In this document: one piece after another, positions 24,197-31,946 of the stretch
How positions within the stretch are numbered: position 1 is the first letter of the stretch
Layout of the letters: each line of letters starts with the position of its first letter
Assembly: GCA_023392795.1 (NCBI GenBank)
Contig: JAEWNJ010000118.1
Coordinates: 1 to 34,969 of the forward strand
Length of the DNA: 34,969 bases
From: Candidatus Cloacimonadota bacterium
Lineage (GTDB): Bacteria > Cloacimonadota > Cloacimonadia > Cloacimonadales > Cloacimonadaceae
Direction of reading: 5' to 3'
The notes under the pieces: generated by a model
The model's database searches: none
Told to the model about the DNA's origin: nothing
What the model saw: only the letters and a program-made list of their open reading frames with translations
Translations under genes and position numbers: made by a program

Positions 24197-24655
24197 ATGA
24201 TTGGCAGACCTTTTGATCTTCTTACCCTGATGCAATTTGCCTGGGCGCTTTTGGCCATCATCGGCTTTTCCCTGCGCAGCAATCTGAAAGGCTGGCGCGT
24301 ACTTTTCACCGGCCTGGGCGGAGGCATCTGCTGGGCAGCCTACCTCATCATCCTCTTCTATTCAAAGTCGATGTTGCTTTCTGTCTTTCTGGCGATTATC
24401 ATTGTATGTATATACTCGGAAGTGGTGGCCAGATTGATGGCGACCCCGGTCTCGGTGTTTGTGATGTGTGTGATCATCCCCCTGGTGCCGGGTCGCAGCC
24501 TGTACTACTCCATGCAATTTTACATCAATGGCTCTTCCGGACAGGCTTCGCGTTACATCTTCGACACGCTGATGATCTCCGGAACCATCGCCATGGCGAT
24601 AGCCATCGTGGCCTCAGCCACCAGCTTGTTTATGCGCATCAGGCACCGCTTCTGA
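24197..24655 (+). CDS. Threonine/serine exporter family protein (ThrE C-terminal type, DUF3815)
   Basis: The 152-residue, almost wholly hydrophobic protein has four or five TM helices and corresponds to the second half of ThrE. Its segment SEVVARLMATPVSVFVMCVIIPLVPGRSLYYSMQ matches the family's conserved 'E..AR..k.P...f...giiPlvPG...Y..m' pattern. It begins 2 bases after the partner gene's stop and the short spacer leaves little room for an independent ribosome-binding site, so translation is probably coupled. The two subunits should form one membrane exporter. Confidence 0.92.
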   Translation: MIGRPFDLLTLMQFAWALLAIIGFSLRSNLKGWRVLFTGLGGGICWAAYLIILFYSKSMLLSVFLAIIIVCIYSEVVARLMATPVSVFVMCVIIPLVPGRSLYYSMQFYINGSSGQASRYIFDTLMISGTIAMAIAIVASATSLFMRIRHRF

Positions 24656-24669
24656 CAAGGAGACTTAAG

Positions 24670-25476
24670 ATGAATAAATCGATAAAACAGATACAACTGG
24701 AAGAACGGATCCTGAAGCTGCTCACCGGTAAGCCCTTGAAGGCTATGGAATTGCTCTTTACCGATCCTGAGATCCAGGCTTTGCAGGAATACGCCAATAT
24801 CGTTTCCATCAAACGCCTGGGGTTCAACGATCACGGCCCTGTGCACATGCGCAAGGCCACCATGAATACTATCAAGATGTTCAGCCTGCTCAATGAAGCG
24901 GGCATCAAGATGAATCTGGAAAAGGAACGCGTGGGATCAGCGGATGACGCTCTGGTGGGCGTGATCATGGCGTCTTTGATGCATGATATGGGTATGAGCA
25001 TCGCCCGCGACAGCCATGAATATCTCAGCATCCAACTGGCAACTCCCTATATCGACAAAGTACTGGCCAGTATTTACGGACCTGAAGAGTATAACATCAA
25101 GGCGGCTGTGCGTTCCATCGCCATTGAAGGGATCTTTGGACACATGGCAAGCCATAAAATCCACTCTCTGGAAGCGGGATTGGTTCTGATCGGCGACGGA
25201 AGCGACATGGAAAAGGGGCGTGCCCGCATCCCTATGATCCTCTCTTCCAAAGTTCGCCCCGGTGATATTCACCGCACTTCCGCTGCCGCCATCCAGAAAG
25301 TCACGATCCGCAAGGGTGAGGAAAAGCCCATCTGTATCGAAGTGGAAATGAACGCCTCCGTCGGCTTTTTCCAGATCGAAGAAGTGTTTTTCCCCAAGAT
25401 CAATATCAGCCCCGTAAAGCCTTACATCGAGCTTTACGCCGGCGTCATTGACCGGGAAATGCTCCGCTACCTTTAA
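24670..25476 (+). CDS. HD-domain metal-dependent phosphohydrolase-like protein
   Basis: The 268-residue protein carries the HD-superfamily metal motifs: NDHGPVHMRK (His55, His59) and SLMHDMGMSIARDSHE (His105, Asp106). HD proteins hydrolyse nucleotide or phosphate esters; the substrate is not evident. The second half is beta-rich and not recognised, with TVRKGEE-like and CIEVEMNASVGFFQIEEVFFPKI stretches. I chose ATG 24670 because AAGGAG lies at 24657-24662; a longer frame from 24406 lies inside the exporter gene in another reading frame. It lies 14 bases after the exporter subunit, so it is probably the last gene of that operon. Confidence 0.85.
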   Translation: MNKSIKQIQLEERILKLLTGKPLKAMELLFTDPEIQALQEYANIVSIKRLGFNDHGPVHMRKATMNTIKMFSLLNEAGIKMNLEKERVGSADDALVGVIMASLMHDMGMSIARDSHEYLSIQLATPYIDKVLASIYGPEEYNIKAAVRSIAIEGIFGHMASHKIHSLEAGLVLIGDGSDMEKGRARIPMILSSKVRPGDIHRTSAAAIQKVTIRKGEEKPICIEVEMNASVGFFQIEEVFFPKINISPVKPYIELYAGVIDREMLRYL

Positions 25477-25478
25477 TT

Positions 25479-25520
25479 GTAAATCGTACATTATACATTG
25501 TACATTGTAAATTGTAAATT
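25479..25520. repeat. 7-bp tandem repeat, six units, upstream of rnpB
   Basis: Six consecutive heptads read GTAAATC, GTACATT, ATACATT, GTACATT, GTAAATT and GTAAATT, ending 7 bases before the RNase P RNA. Consensus GTAMATT. The unit differs from the heptad array on the other side of the RNA. Confidence 0.85.
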
Positions 25521-25527
25521 GTTTTCC

Positions 25528-25891
25528 GCCGCGGGAATGAAAGATGTCTGCTGCGCCTAAAGCGCAGAGGAAAGTCCGGACACCATGGGCAGGATACTTC
25601 CTAACGGGAAGCTGCAGCAATGCAGAGCCAGCTCCACAGAAACAAACCGCGCGGTGCCCTGTGGCACCACGCAAGGGTGAAATGGCGGTGTAAGAGACCA
25701 CCGGTACCGATGGTGACATTGGTAGCCAGGAATGCCTTATCCGGTGCAATGCCAAATAGGAAAGCTATGGCGCGCCCACGCCGCTTTCGGGTAGGCAGCT
25801 TGAGCCGAAGCGTGAGTTTCGGCCCAGAGGGATAGACATCGGTCCCGGCTTGTCCGGGATTACAGAATCCGGCTTATTGACTTCCCGCGGC
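25528..25891 (+). ncRNA. rnpB: RNase P RNA, bacterial class A
   Basis: This RNA is the catalytic subunit that removes the 5' leader from precursor tRNAs. The two universally conserved segments that build the P4 helix are present: GAGGAAAGTCCGGAC at 25567-25581 and ACAGAATCCGGCTTA at 25862-25876. The ends are set by the P1 helix, where GCCGCGGGAA (25528-25537) pairs with TTCCCGCGGC (25882-25891) over ten positions. The length of about 364 nt fits class A. The transcript is on the plus strand. Exact 5' and 3' ends could differ by a few bases. Confidence 0.95.
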
Positions 25892-25893
25892 AA

Positions 25894-25921
25894 ACTCTTC
25901 ACTCTTCACCGTTCACTCTTG
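25894..25921. repeat. 7-bp tandem repeat, four units, downstream of rnpB
   Basis: Four consecutive heptads read ACTCTTC, ACTCTTC, ACCGTTC and ACTCTTG, beginning 3 bases after the RNase P RNA. Period 7 with a different unit from the upstream array. No coding meaning is visible. Confidence 0.8.
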
Positions 25922-25942
25922 TACCTGATTTGCCAGAGATGA

Positions 25943-26001
25943 GCCTCCCGTACACCGGTCATACGAACCTATGAGTATTGTACGACCGGTGTATGGTAGG
26001 C
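25943..26001. repeat. 59-bp palindromic element, copy 3 (variant)
   Basis: This copy has exactly the length of the other two cores. The 5' arm GCCTCCCGTACACCGGTC pairs with the 3' arm at 25984-26001 with two mismatched positions. The middle (GAACCTATGAGTATT) replaces the inner arm seen in copies 1 and 2, so the competing fold is lost. The 134-bp left flank of copies 1 and 2 is absent; only about 20 bases on the right (GTACGAACCTGAAGAGGGCAAG) keep partial similarity. Confidence 0.85.
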
Positions 26002-26336
26002 GTACGAACCTGAAGAGGGCAAGACAAAACGCGAAAAAGGGGCAAAGCTCAGGTAACTGGATGGGCCAGCAAAGCCAACCAGAAACATTATCTCTGCAGC
26101 ACTCTGCTGCTAATCTTGTCTCTTTTGGGGATCTCAATTACTTTTATTGAGGCAAGGTAAGGACTACAGAGCAAACAGGCCTTGGTTCTTTCGCTACGAA
26201 TGATATTGCATGATATGCTCGAATCCATAAAGTTTACTCCCGCCACCATTTAGAACTTGACAAAAATGAGCCCCCTGCTTTTTCTGTAAATAGTGTGTGA
26301 TAGCTTAAAATTCTAAATCCTCCCATGGAGGAACCC
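26002..26336. other. Intergenic spacer
   Basis: No gene, RNA or clear hairpin is seen here. It contains a TTGACA box at 26257-26262, 75 bases before the short gene that follows, and the GGAGG ribosome-binding sequence near 26326. Short antisense frames over the left part look spurious. Confidence 0.6.
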
Positions 26337-26483
26337 ATGAAAACAACCATGTTAATCTGCTTTATGTTTATGTTTGGCACCGGGCTGACGGCGCTTACAG
26401 GCTATGGCACTACAGCTGCGGTTATCAACGACACCATTGATCCCACTCTTTTCCTTACTGCTCCCAATGGTGGAGAAGTATAA
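26337..26483 (+). pseudogene. Truncated secreted-protein gene (signal peptide plus start of PNGGE domain)
   Basis: The 48-residue frame begins with a signal-peptide-like MKTTMLICFMFMFGTGLTALTG and runs to FLTAPNGGEV, then TAA. 'APNGGEVW' normally opens a repeated extracellular domain in large secreted proteins, so the gene appears cut just inside its first domain. A good GGAGG precedes the ATG. The opening codons (ATGAAAACAAC) and the LTGYG/FTGFG segment resemble those of the intact gene 43 bases downstream, suggesting the two starts are paralogous. It could be a real small secreted peptide, but truncation fits better. Confidence 0.6.
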
Positions 26484-26525
26484 ACATGCCATCTATATAC
26501 CCGCTACAAAAATAAGGAGATGTAA

Positions 26526-27245
26526 ATGAAAACAACATTTCTTGTTCTCGCGTTGATCCTGGGATCAGCAACAATGTGTGCCTTCACAGGATTCGGTGAA
26601 TCAAACACATTTACTATCACCGAGAATACTTTGCCCGTGGAGTTAAGCACGTTTACCGTTTCGCTTACAGCGACTGGTATGGCCCAGCTAAGCTGGGTTT
26701 CCCAGTCTGAAACCAATCTCACCGGGTATTACGTTTACCGTGCTAATACCAATGCTATCGGTAACGCAATATTGGTCTCAGGTCTGATCAACGCTACCAA
26801 CACCTCCAGTGAGTATCGCTATGAGTTTACCGATGAAGAGATTTTGGAAGCCGGAACCTACTATTACTGGCTGAATAGCCTGGATTTGGATGGCTCGGAG
26901 GCTTATCATGGGCCCGTATCCATCCTGATCAATCTGGGAAGTGATCCCGGAATTCCGGAAATTCCGCTGCTCACTGGCCTAAAATCTATCTATCCCAATC
27001 CCTTTAATCCCAGCGCCACCATCGCCTATCAGCTTAAGAGCCCGGCTTCCGTAAAGATTGAGGTATTCAACGCCCGCGGGCAGCTTGTAAAAACACATCA
27101 GACAGCTCATGATGCAGCCGGACAGTACAGCTGGTTGTTCGAAGGCACCGATGCCAGGGGGAAAGCACTCTCCAGCGGAGTTTATCAGGTGGTGATGCGC
27201 TCCGGTAAAACCATAAGCAGCCAGAAAATGGTTCTGCTGAAATGA
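26526..27245 (+). CDS. Secreted protein with FnIII-like and C-terminal sorting/FlgD-like domain
   Basis: The 239-residue protein has a signal peptide (FLVLALILGSATMCAF), a fibronectin-III-like segment starting LPVELSTFTVSLTATGMAQLSW and ending YYYWLNSLDLDGSEAYHG, then a C-terminal beta domain from about residue 155 (LKSIYPNPFNPSATIAYQL ... SGVYQVVMRSGKTISSQKMVLLK). The YPNPFNP start and SSGVY..V..S late motif match the C-terminal domains used for secretion or surface attachment in FCB bacteria. No secretion machinery is in this window. AAGGAG lies ahead of the ATG; the stop overlaps a possible start of the next frame. Confidence 0.85.
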   Translation: MKTTFLVLALILGSATMCAFTGFGESNTFTITENTLPVELSTFTVSLTATGMAQLSWVSQSETNLTGYYVYRANTNAIGNAILVSGLINATNTSSEYRYEFTDEEILEAGTYYYWLNSLDLDGSEAYHGPVSILINLGSDPGIPEIPLLTGLKSIYPNPFNPSATIAYQLKSPASVKIEVFNARGQLVKTHQTAHDAAGQYSWLFEGTDARGKALSSGVYQVVMRSGKTISSQKMVLLK

Positions 27246-27256
27246 GGGAAGAAGAG

Positions 27257-29161
27257 ATGAAAAAGATAGTATTGATTTGCGTATATGTACTCATCGCCGT
27301 CCTGGCTTTTGCTGCGGTTCCTGGAGTAAGAAATGTAGTTGCTACACCGGTTTCGGGACAGGTGAACATCTCCTATGACCTATCAGCAGATGGGGATTGC
27401 GAGATAACGGTATTGGTTTCTAATGATAATGGCGCAAGCTATAAGATCATTCCCACTGCCCTCAGCGGAACGGGATATGGCGACCACGTCTCTCCCGGCA
27501 CCGGTAAACAGATCATCTGGCAACCCGGAGCTGAAACCCCAGCCATAGAATTGGGCCCTTACTATAAGCTGAGAGTGATCGCCCGGGATAACCCCACCCA
27601 AGATCAACACCAATTCTATACATTTATCAGAGTGGACGGCGGCACCTTCAGCAGGCAGGAAAGCAATGGTTCTTATCCAGATCCTGAGGTCATGGTCACT
27701 CTGTCCTCCTTCTACATAGACAAATATGAGATCACTCAGGCTGATTATCGTGGTGTGATGGGGACCTGGGATCCTGATCCAAGGGATACTGGTTTTACAT
27801 ATGGAGTAAGCGATAGATGTGCTGTGTACAATGTATCCTGGTACAATGCCATTGAATACTGCAACCGGCGGAGCATGCAGGGAGGGCTTACCCCCTGCTA
27901 CAGCTATAATAATGGTCACGATTATGGCACTAATCCCGATAACTGGCCAACCGGCTGGAACACCAGTGACTCCTATGATCCTACTGTAAGATGCAACTGG
28001 ACTGCCAATGGCTATCGCTTGCCTACTGAAATGGAATGGATGTTTGCCGCCAAGGGTGGGAACCAGTCACAGGGCTACACCTACAGCGGGGGCAATGATC
28101 TGTGGGAAGACTTCTGCTGGTACGAAGACAACAATGGCTACACGGTGTATTCGGTTGGCATTACCCCGGTCTCCAACGAGCTTGGAATCTATGACATGAG
28201 CGGTAACGTATGGGAATGGTGCTGGGACAATTATGGCGGCTATCCCAGTGGCCCACAGACCAATCCACATGGTCCTACCAGCGGTTGGCACCGTGTGCTA
28301 CGCGGTGGTGGCTTTTGGAGCTATGACGTCGAATGCACCGTTTCGTATCGTATTACGCGCAATCCGACCGATATGCACCAGACAAGGGGCTTCCGCTGCG
28401 TCAGAAACGCTCCTGACATGGTCTATGTGGAAGGCGGTACCTTCAATAACGGCACATCTGATGTTACTCTGTCCTCCTTCTACATAGACACATACGAGGT
28501 AACCCAGACTGTGTATCAAACGGTAATGGATACCAATCCTTCTCATTTCACATCTGTTAGCCATGGTCCGGTGGAGCAAGTATCCTGGTTCAATGCTATC
28601 GAATACTGCAACCGGCGGAGTATAAAGGAAGGGCTAACGCCATGCTACAGCTATATTGATGGTGACGATTATGGCACCAATCCCAGTGACTGGCCTGAGA
28701 GATGGAACGAAATTGATAACAACCACCGCAATGTAAACTGCAACTGGACTGCCAATGGCTATCGCTTGCCAACAGAGATGGAATGGAAGTTTGCCGCCCG
28801 GGGCGGTAATCAGACTCACAATTACACCTATAGCGGGAGCAATGATCTGAACGAAGTTGGCTGGTACCATACCAATTCCGCCAGCACCACACATCCGGTA
28901 GGCAGCAAGGCCTCCAATGAGCTTGGCATCTTTGACATGAGCGGAAATGTGTATGAATGGTGCTGGGACAAATATGGCCTCTTCTATCCCACTGACGCAC
29001 AGACTGACCCGCATGGTCCTACCAGCGGTTACGAACGTGTGAAGTGTGGCGGTAGCTGGATAAGAAATGCCGCACAATGCACCGCTTCGAGTCGTGTCAA
29101 CGACGCTCCGGCGGACGTGGGCGACATTACGGGCTTCCGCTGCGTCAGGGTCTCCCCTTGA
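27257..29161 (+). CDS. Secreted protein with Ig-like domain and two FGE/SUMF1-like domains
   Basis: The 634 residues start with a signal peptide (KIVLICVYVLIAVLAFAAVPG), an Ig/fibronectin-like segment (about 25-110), then two formylglycine-generating-enzyme-like domains at about 123-385 and 388-634. Each has VDGGTF/VEGGTF, SSFYIDKYEITQ/SSFYIDTYEVTQ, EYCNRRS, NGYRLPTEMEW, NELGIYDMSGNVWEW and a closing GFRCVR. Of the two catalytic cysteines of true FGE, each domain keeps only the second (ECTV, QCTA); the first position (GGGFWS, GGSWIR) is not Cys. This predicts a binding or structural rather than sulfatase-activating role. I chose ATG 27257, with AGGGAAGAAGAG before it, over 27242, which would add five polar residues ahead of the signal peptide. 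Confidence 0.88.
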   Translation: MKKIVLICVYVLIAVLAFAAVPGVRNVVATPVSGQVNISYDLSADGDCEITVLVSNDNGASYKIIPTALSGTGYGDHVSPGTGKQIIWQPGAETPAIELGPYYKLRVIARDNPTQDQHQFYTFIRVDGGTFSRQESNGSYPDPEVMVTLSSFYIDKYEITQADYRGVMGTWDPDPRDTGFTYGVSDRCAVYNVSWYNAIEYCNRRSMQGGLTPCYSYNNGHDYGTNPDNWPTGWNTSDSYDPTVRCNWTANGYRLPTEMEWMFAAKGGNQSQGYTYSGGNDLWEDFCWYEDNNGYTVYSVGITPVSNELGIYDMSGNVWEWCWDNYGGYPSGPQTNPHGPTSGWHRVLRGGGFWSYDVECTVSYRITRNPTDMHQTRGFRCVRNAPDMVYVEGGTFNNGTSDVTLSSFYIDTYEVTQTVYQTVMDTNPSHFTSVSHGPVEQVSWFNAIEYCNRRSIKEGLTPCYSYIDGDDYGTNPSDWPERWNEIDNNHRNVNCNWTANGYRLPTEMEWKFAARGGNQTHNYTYSGSNDLNEVGWYHTNSASTTHPVGSKASNELGIFDMSGNVYEWCWDKYGLFYPTDAQTDPHGPTSGYERVKCGGSWIRNAAQCTASSRVNDAPADVGDITGFRCVRVSP

Positions 29162-29204
29162 TATGTGATTTATGTCTTTTTTGCCTTTTGCATGCTTCAG
29201 GGCG

Positions 29205-29306
29205 ATGGGACTCATGCGGTGAAGGGATTGCCTTTTTCTATCTGAACTGGCGTCCCCATGGGACTCAGGCGGTGAAGGGATTGCTTTCTCCATCTACACT
29301 GCCGTC
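29205..29306. repeat. Two-copy 53-bp imperfect tandem repeat
   Basis: Unit 1 (29205-29257) and unit 2 (29258 to about 29306) share ATGGGACTCA, then GCGGTGAAGGGATTGC, then TTTCT/TTCTC and an ATCT..ACTG.CGTC end. They differ by about nine substitutions over roughly 49 positions. The array follows the FGE-like gene by 43 bases and is not in a recognisable frame. Confidence 0.8.
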
Positions 29307-29464
29307 ACGAAACATCCAAAACTGCCGATGTCCAAGTCTAAACTTAGTCCGTCATATCTCCGCAACTCAAAAAGCGGTATCCCCACTTGTCCAGGTGAGA
29401 CGGGCACGGCAAATTGGGTGATAGTTTACAACTCCCTTTGTTTGTTCTAAAAACAAGGTTTTGC

Positions 29465-29470
29465 TTGACA
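29465..29470 (+). promoter_or_regulatory. TTGACA box ahead of the glycosyltransferase operon
   Basis: TTGACA lies 50 bases before the first ATG of the six-gene operon. No hexamer resembling TATAAT is present 16-18 bases on; CATATC begins 24 bases on. Confidence 0.4.
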
Positions 29471-29520
29471 CAAAAGTGCCACAAGTCCCTTTTGCATATC
29501 TGTAAAGGAATAGGACTGCG

Positions 29521-30651
29521 ATGAAGATATGCATTATCTCAAATTCCCATCCCACAAACGATGTGCGTTTGTATTACAAGCTTGGCATCAGCCTGAAGCA
29601 ATTGGGTGAGGTGCATGTCATTTCGACCAACGGGATGGTGAATTCCAGTGCAAATCCCTATCAGATAGTGGTGGATGCCAATTCCCCGATCAAAGCTCTA
29701 CCTCAGCTTTACCATGAGGTCAAAGCTATCAAGCCTGATGTGCTGATCTGTGTGGAGCCGCTTACCATGATTGTGGGAATCATCCTGAAAAAGCAGCTAA
29801 AACTGCGGTTGATTATGGACATCCACGAGTTTTTTGCCGATGCTCATGCCGAGCGTTCCTTCTGGCTCTGGCGTCCTGTGGTGAAGGCACTCTATCTCGG
29901 TCTTGAGCGCTTTCTGGCAGGCAGAGCGCATGCGGTAACCTCGGTGAATCAGGAAGTCCTCAATCAACTCCTTGGCTCCCGGGCGCATGATGAGCGCTAC
30001 CTCGTGCTGCCAAACTATCCGGTGAGAAACGTATGGGACTATCAATGTGACGTGCCTGGAGCCCTGGCGCAGCTTTGCGAAATGAGTTTTGACCTGATCT
30101 ATGCCGGTGGCTTGACCCGCGACCGCGGCATCTTTAAGATCCTGAAAGTCGCCAGTATCCTGAAAAGTAGATACCCCCGGCTGAACATCCTCATCCTGGG
30201 CAAGTTTCACGATCCCGCGGTGGAGGCGGAGTTTCATCGCAGCATCAATAGCTATAACCTCAATGCCATTATTTACTATCAGGAATGGATCCCTGCCGAA
30301 AAGATCGGACTCTTGCTAAAGCGTTCCCGCTTCGGACTCTGGCTTTTCAATCCCAAGGTAAAGCGCATCAGCCTCGCCACTCCGCTGAAGGTACTGGAAT
30401 ACCTGGCAGCCGGCCTACCGGTGATCAGCATCAAAACTCCGCTGATGAAAAGCCTGATCGAACACAATGAGCTTGGGACACTATCCTCCTATCACACTCT
30501 GGACATCGCCAATGCCATCTCCAGGATGCTGGATCTGCCGCCAAATGAGTATGAGACCATGAGCAAACGCTGCGAAGAAATCGCTGAAACCCGGTTCAAT
30601 TGGGAATCGCTGGAGCCAAAGCTATTTGATCTGATCCGCAAAATCACATGA
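29521..30651 (+). CDS. Family-4-type glycosyltransferase (GT-B fold)
   Basis: This 376-residue protein opens MKICIISNSHPTNDVRLYYKLGISLKQLG, an N-terminal Rossmann-like half typical of GT-B enzymes, and has MDIHEFFADAHAERSFW with acceptor-side residues. The C-terminal half holds the donor-binding region, with LDLIYAGGLTRDRGIFKIL, then the SLATPLKVLEYLAAGLPVIS stretch that matches the 'P.K..EYla.G.PVi' element of GT4. The donor sugar and acceptor cannot be read. It heads an operon with a second glycosyltransferase and transport genes, and shares the ATGA overlap with its follower. Confidence 0.88.
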   Translation: MKICIISNSHPTNDVRLYYKLGISLKQLGEVHVISTNGMVNSSANPYQIVVDANSPIKALPQLYHEVKAIKPDVLICVEPLTMIVGIILKKQLKLRLIMDIHEFFADAHAERSFWLWRPVVKALYLGLERFLAGRAHAVTSVNQEVLNQLLGSRAHDERYLVLPNYPVRNVWDYQCDVPGALAQLCEMSFDLIYAGGLTRDRGIFKILKVASILKSRYPRLNILILGKFHDPAVEAEFHRSINSYNLNAIIYYQEWIPAEKIGLLLKRSRFGLWLFNPKVKRISLATPLKVLEYLAAGLPVISIKTPLMKSLIEHNELGTLSSYHTLDIANAISRMLDLPPNEYETMSKRCEEIAETRFNWESLEPKLFDLIRKIT

Positions 30652-31946
30652 AGATCCTGTATATTTCATACTTTTACCCTCCCTTGGGCGGTCCGGCGGC
30701 TCTCAGAAACCTGAAAACGGTGAAATACCTGCAGCAGTGCGGCGCCGAGATTCATCTGGTGACGGTGGATGACATCGAATACGCTTACTACGACGATTCA
30801 CTATTGGCACTGCAGACTGAGGCAAGTATCACCCGCACGCCGTCGCTGGATCCCATGGCGCTGTTAAAAAAGGCCTTGAAGGGGAATAGAGCACGCTCTC
30901 AAGCCATCTATAAACAAAGCCCGGAACGCCTCAAACTGCTGATCCGGCGCCTCTACCCGATCGACGAAAAGATCGGCTGGCTGCCCTATCTGATAAAAGC
31001 CGGCAGGAAGATCATCAAAGAGCAAAATCCTGATCTGATCTTTGTATCCTGCGGCCCTTTTTCCTCCGCACTGGCGGCTTATCGGCTCTCCAAAGAATCC
31101 GGGCTGCCACTCGTGGTGGATTACCGGGATTACTGGACCTTGCTCAGCGATTACGATCTGATGGGTTCCCGCCTGAAACGTGCCTACTCTGTAGCCTGGG
31201 AGAAACGCATCCTGAAGCATGCCAGCCTGGTGGTTTGCGCCACCAAAGGCATCGCGGAGGATTTGGACAGACACTTTCCCTTTGGCATCAAAGAGCGCAG
31301 CTTTGTGCTGTACAACGGGCATGATGAAGCCGATTTTGGCGATTTGGTGGAGAGTGCCCCCTCCAGCGATGAGTTTAGCCTCTGCTATTTTGGCAATGTC
31401 TACGCCCGCCGCTCCCTGAAGTACCTCTATCAGGCGGTGCTGGAACTGGAACGTGAAGTGCTTACTCCGGCAAACCTGAAGATCAAGCTCTATGGCAGCT
31501 TCAACCGTGAAGTTTACGAAGAAATCGAGCATAGCGGAATTGGGGAGATGATCAGCGTGTTACCCATGCTCAGCCACCATGACGCCTTGCAGGAAATGCA
31601 GAAGGCCGATGCCCTGATCCTGCTGATCAATTCCAGCAGCCCCAAAGGAACGCTGACCTCAAAAGTCTTTGAGTACATCCGGATCGGCAGGCCAATCCTC
31701 GCCCTGGTCCCCCATCATGGCGAAGCGGCTGATCTGCTGAGACACTGCGGGCATAACTATATCTGCCCCATGGAATCGGTGAGTGCCATCAAAGCCTGCC
31801 TCAGTGAGCTCTTTCTGCCGCGTAGTGCCAAGCTGAAGATATCTGCGGTTTTGCAGGATTATGAACGCTCCGCCCAGGTGGCTGCCCTCCATCGCCGGTT
31901 GCAAGATATCGTAACCCCCCTGCCAGAGTACAATAAGGAGAAATAG
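30648..31946 (+). CDS. Second GT4-type glycosyltransferase
   Basis: The 432-residue product starts MKILYISYFYPPLGGPAALRNLKTVKYLQQCG, the common opening of exopolysaccharide or lipid-glycan GT4 enzymes, where the GG-P-A-R loop binds acceptor or donor. Downstream are VVDYRDYWTLLSDY, an FGNVYARRSLKYL strand, and SKVFEYIRIGRPILALVP, the family's 'k.fEYi..g.PilA' donor-site motif. The two enzymes probably act in successive steps on one glycan, which is inference from adjacency. The start overlaps the previous stop by four bases and the stop overlaps the next start by one base. Confidence 0.87.
   Translation: MKILYISYFYPPLGGPAALRNLKTVKYLQQCGAEIHLVTVDDIEYAYYDDSLLALQTEASITRTPSLDPMALLKKALKGNRARSQAIYKQSPERLKLLIRRLYPIDEKIGWLPYLIKAGRKIIKEQNPDLIFVSCGPFSSALAAYRLSKESGLPLVVDYRDYWTLLSDYDLMGSRLKRAYSVAWEKRILKHASLVVCATKGIAEDLDRHFPFGIKERSFVLYNGHDEADFGDLVESAPSSDEFSLCYFGNVYARRSLKYLYQAVLELEREVLTPANLKIKLYGSFNREVYEEIEHSGIGEMISVLPMLSHHDALQEMQKADALILLINSSSPKGTLTSKVFEYIRIGRPILALVPHHGEAADLLRHCGHNYICPMESVSAIKACLSELFLPRSAKLKISAVLQDYERSAQVAALHRRLQDIVTPLPEYNKEK

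Larger units (their letters stand above)
29162..29520. other. Intergenic spacer with a 53-bp tandem repeat
   Basis: No convincing gene lies here. The left part holds the tandem repeat at 29205-29306; the right part is AT-rich and carries a TTGACA box at 29465-29470, 50 bases ahead of the glycosyltransferase operon. Frames crossing it are short and unlike any protein. Confidence 0.65.

Noticed and set aside
25620..25835. A 71-codon frame within the RNase P RNA region
   Set aside because: The region is explained by the conserved RNase P RNA core and P1 helix.
29077..29421. A 114-codon frame running from the end of the FGE-like gene through the tandem repeat
   Set aside because: It begins inside the coding gene in another frame and its length depends on repeat sequence; no domain is visible.
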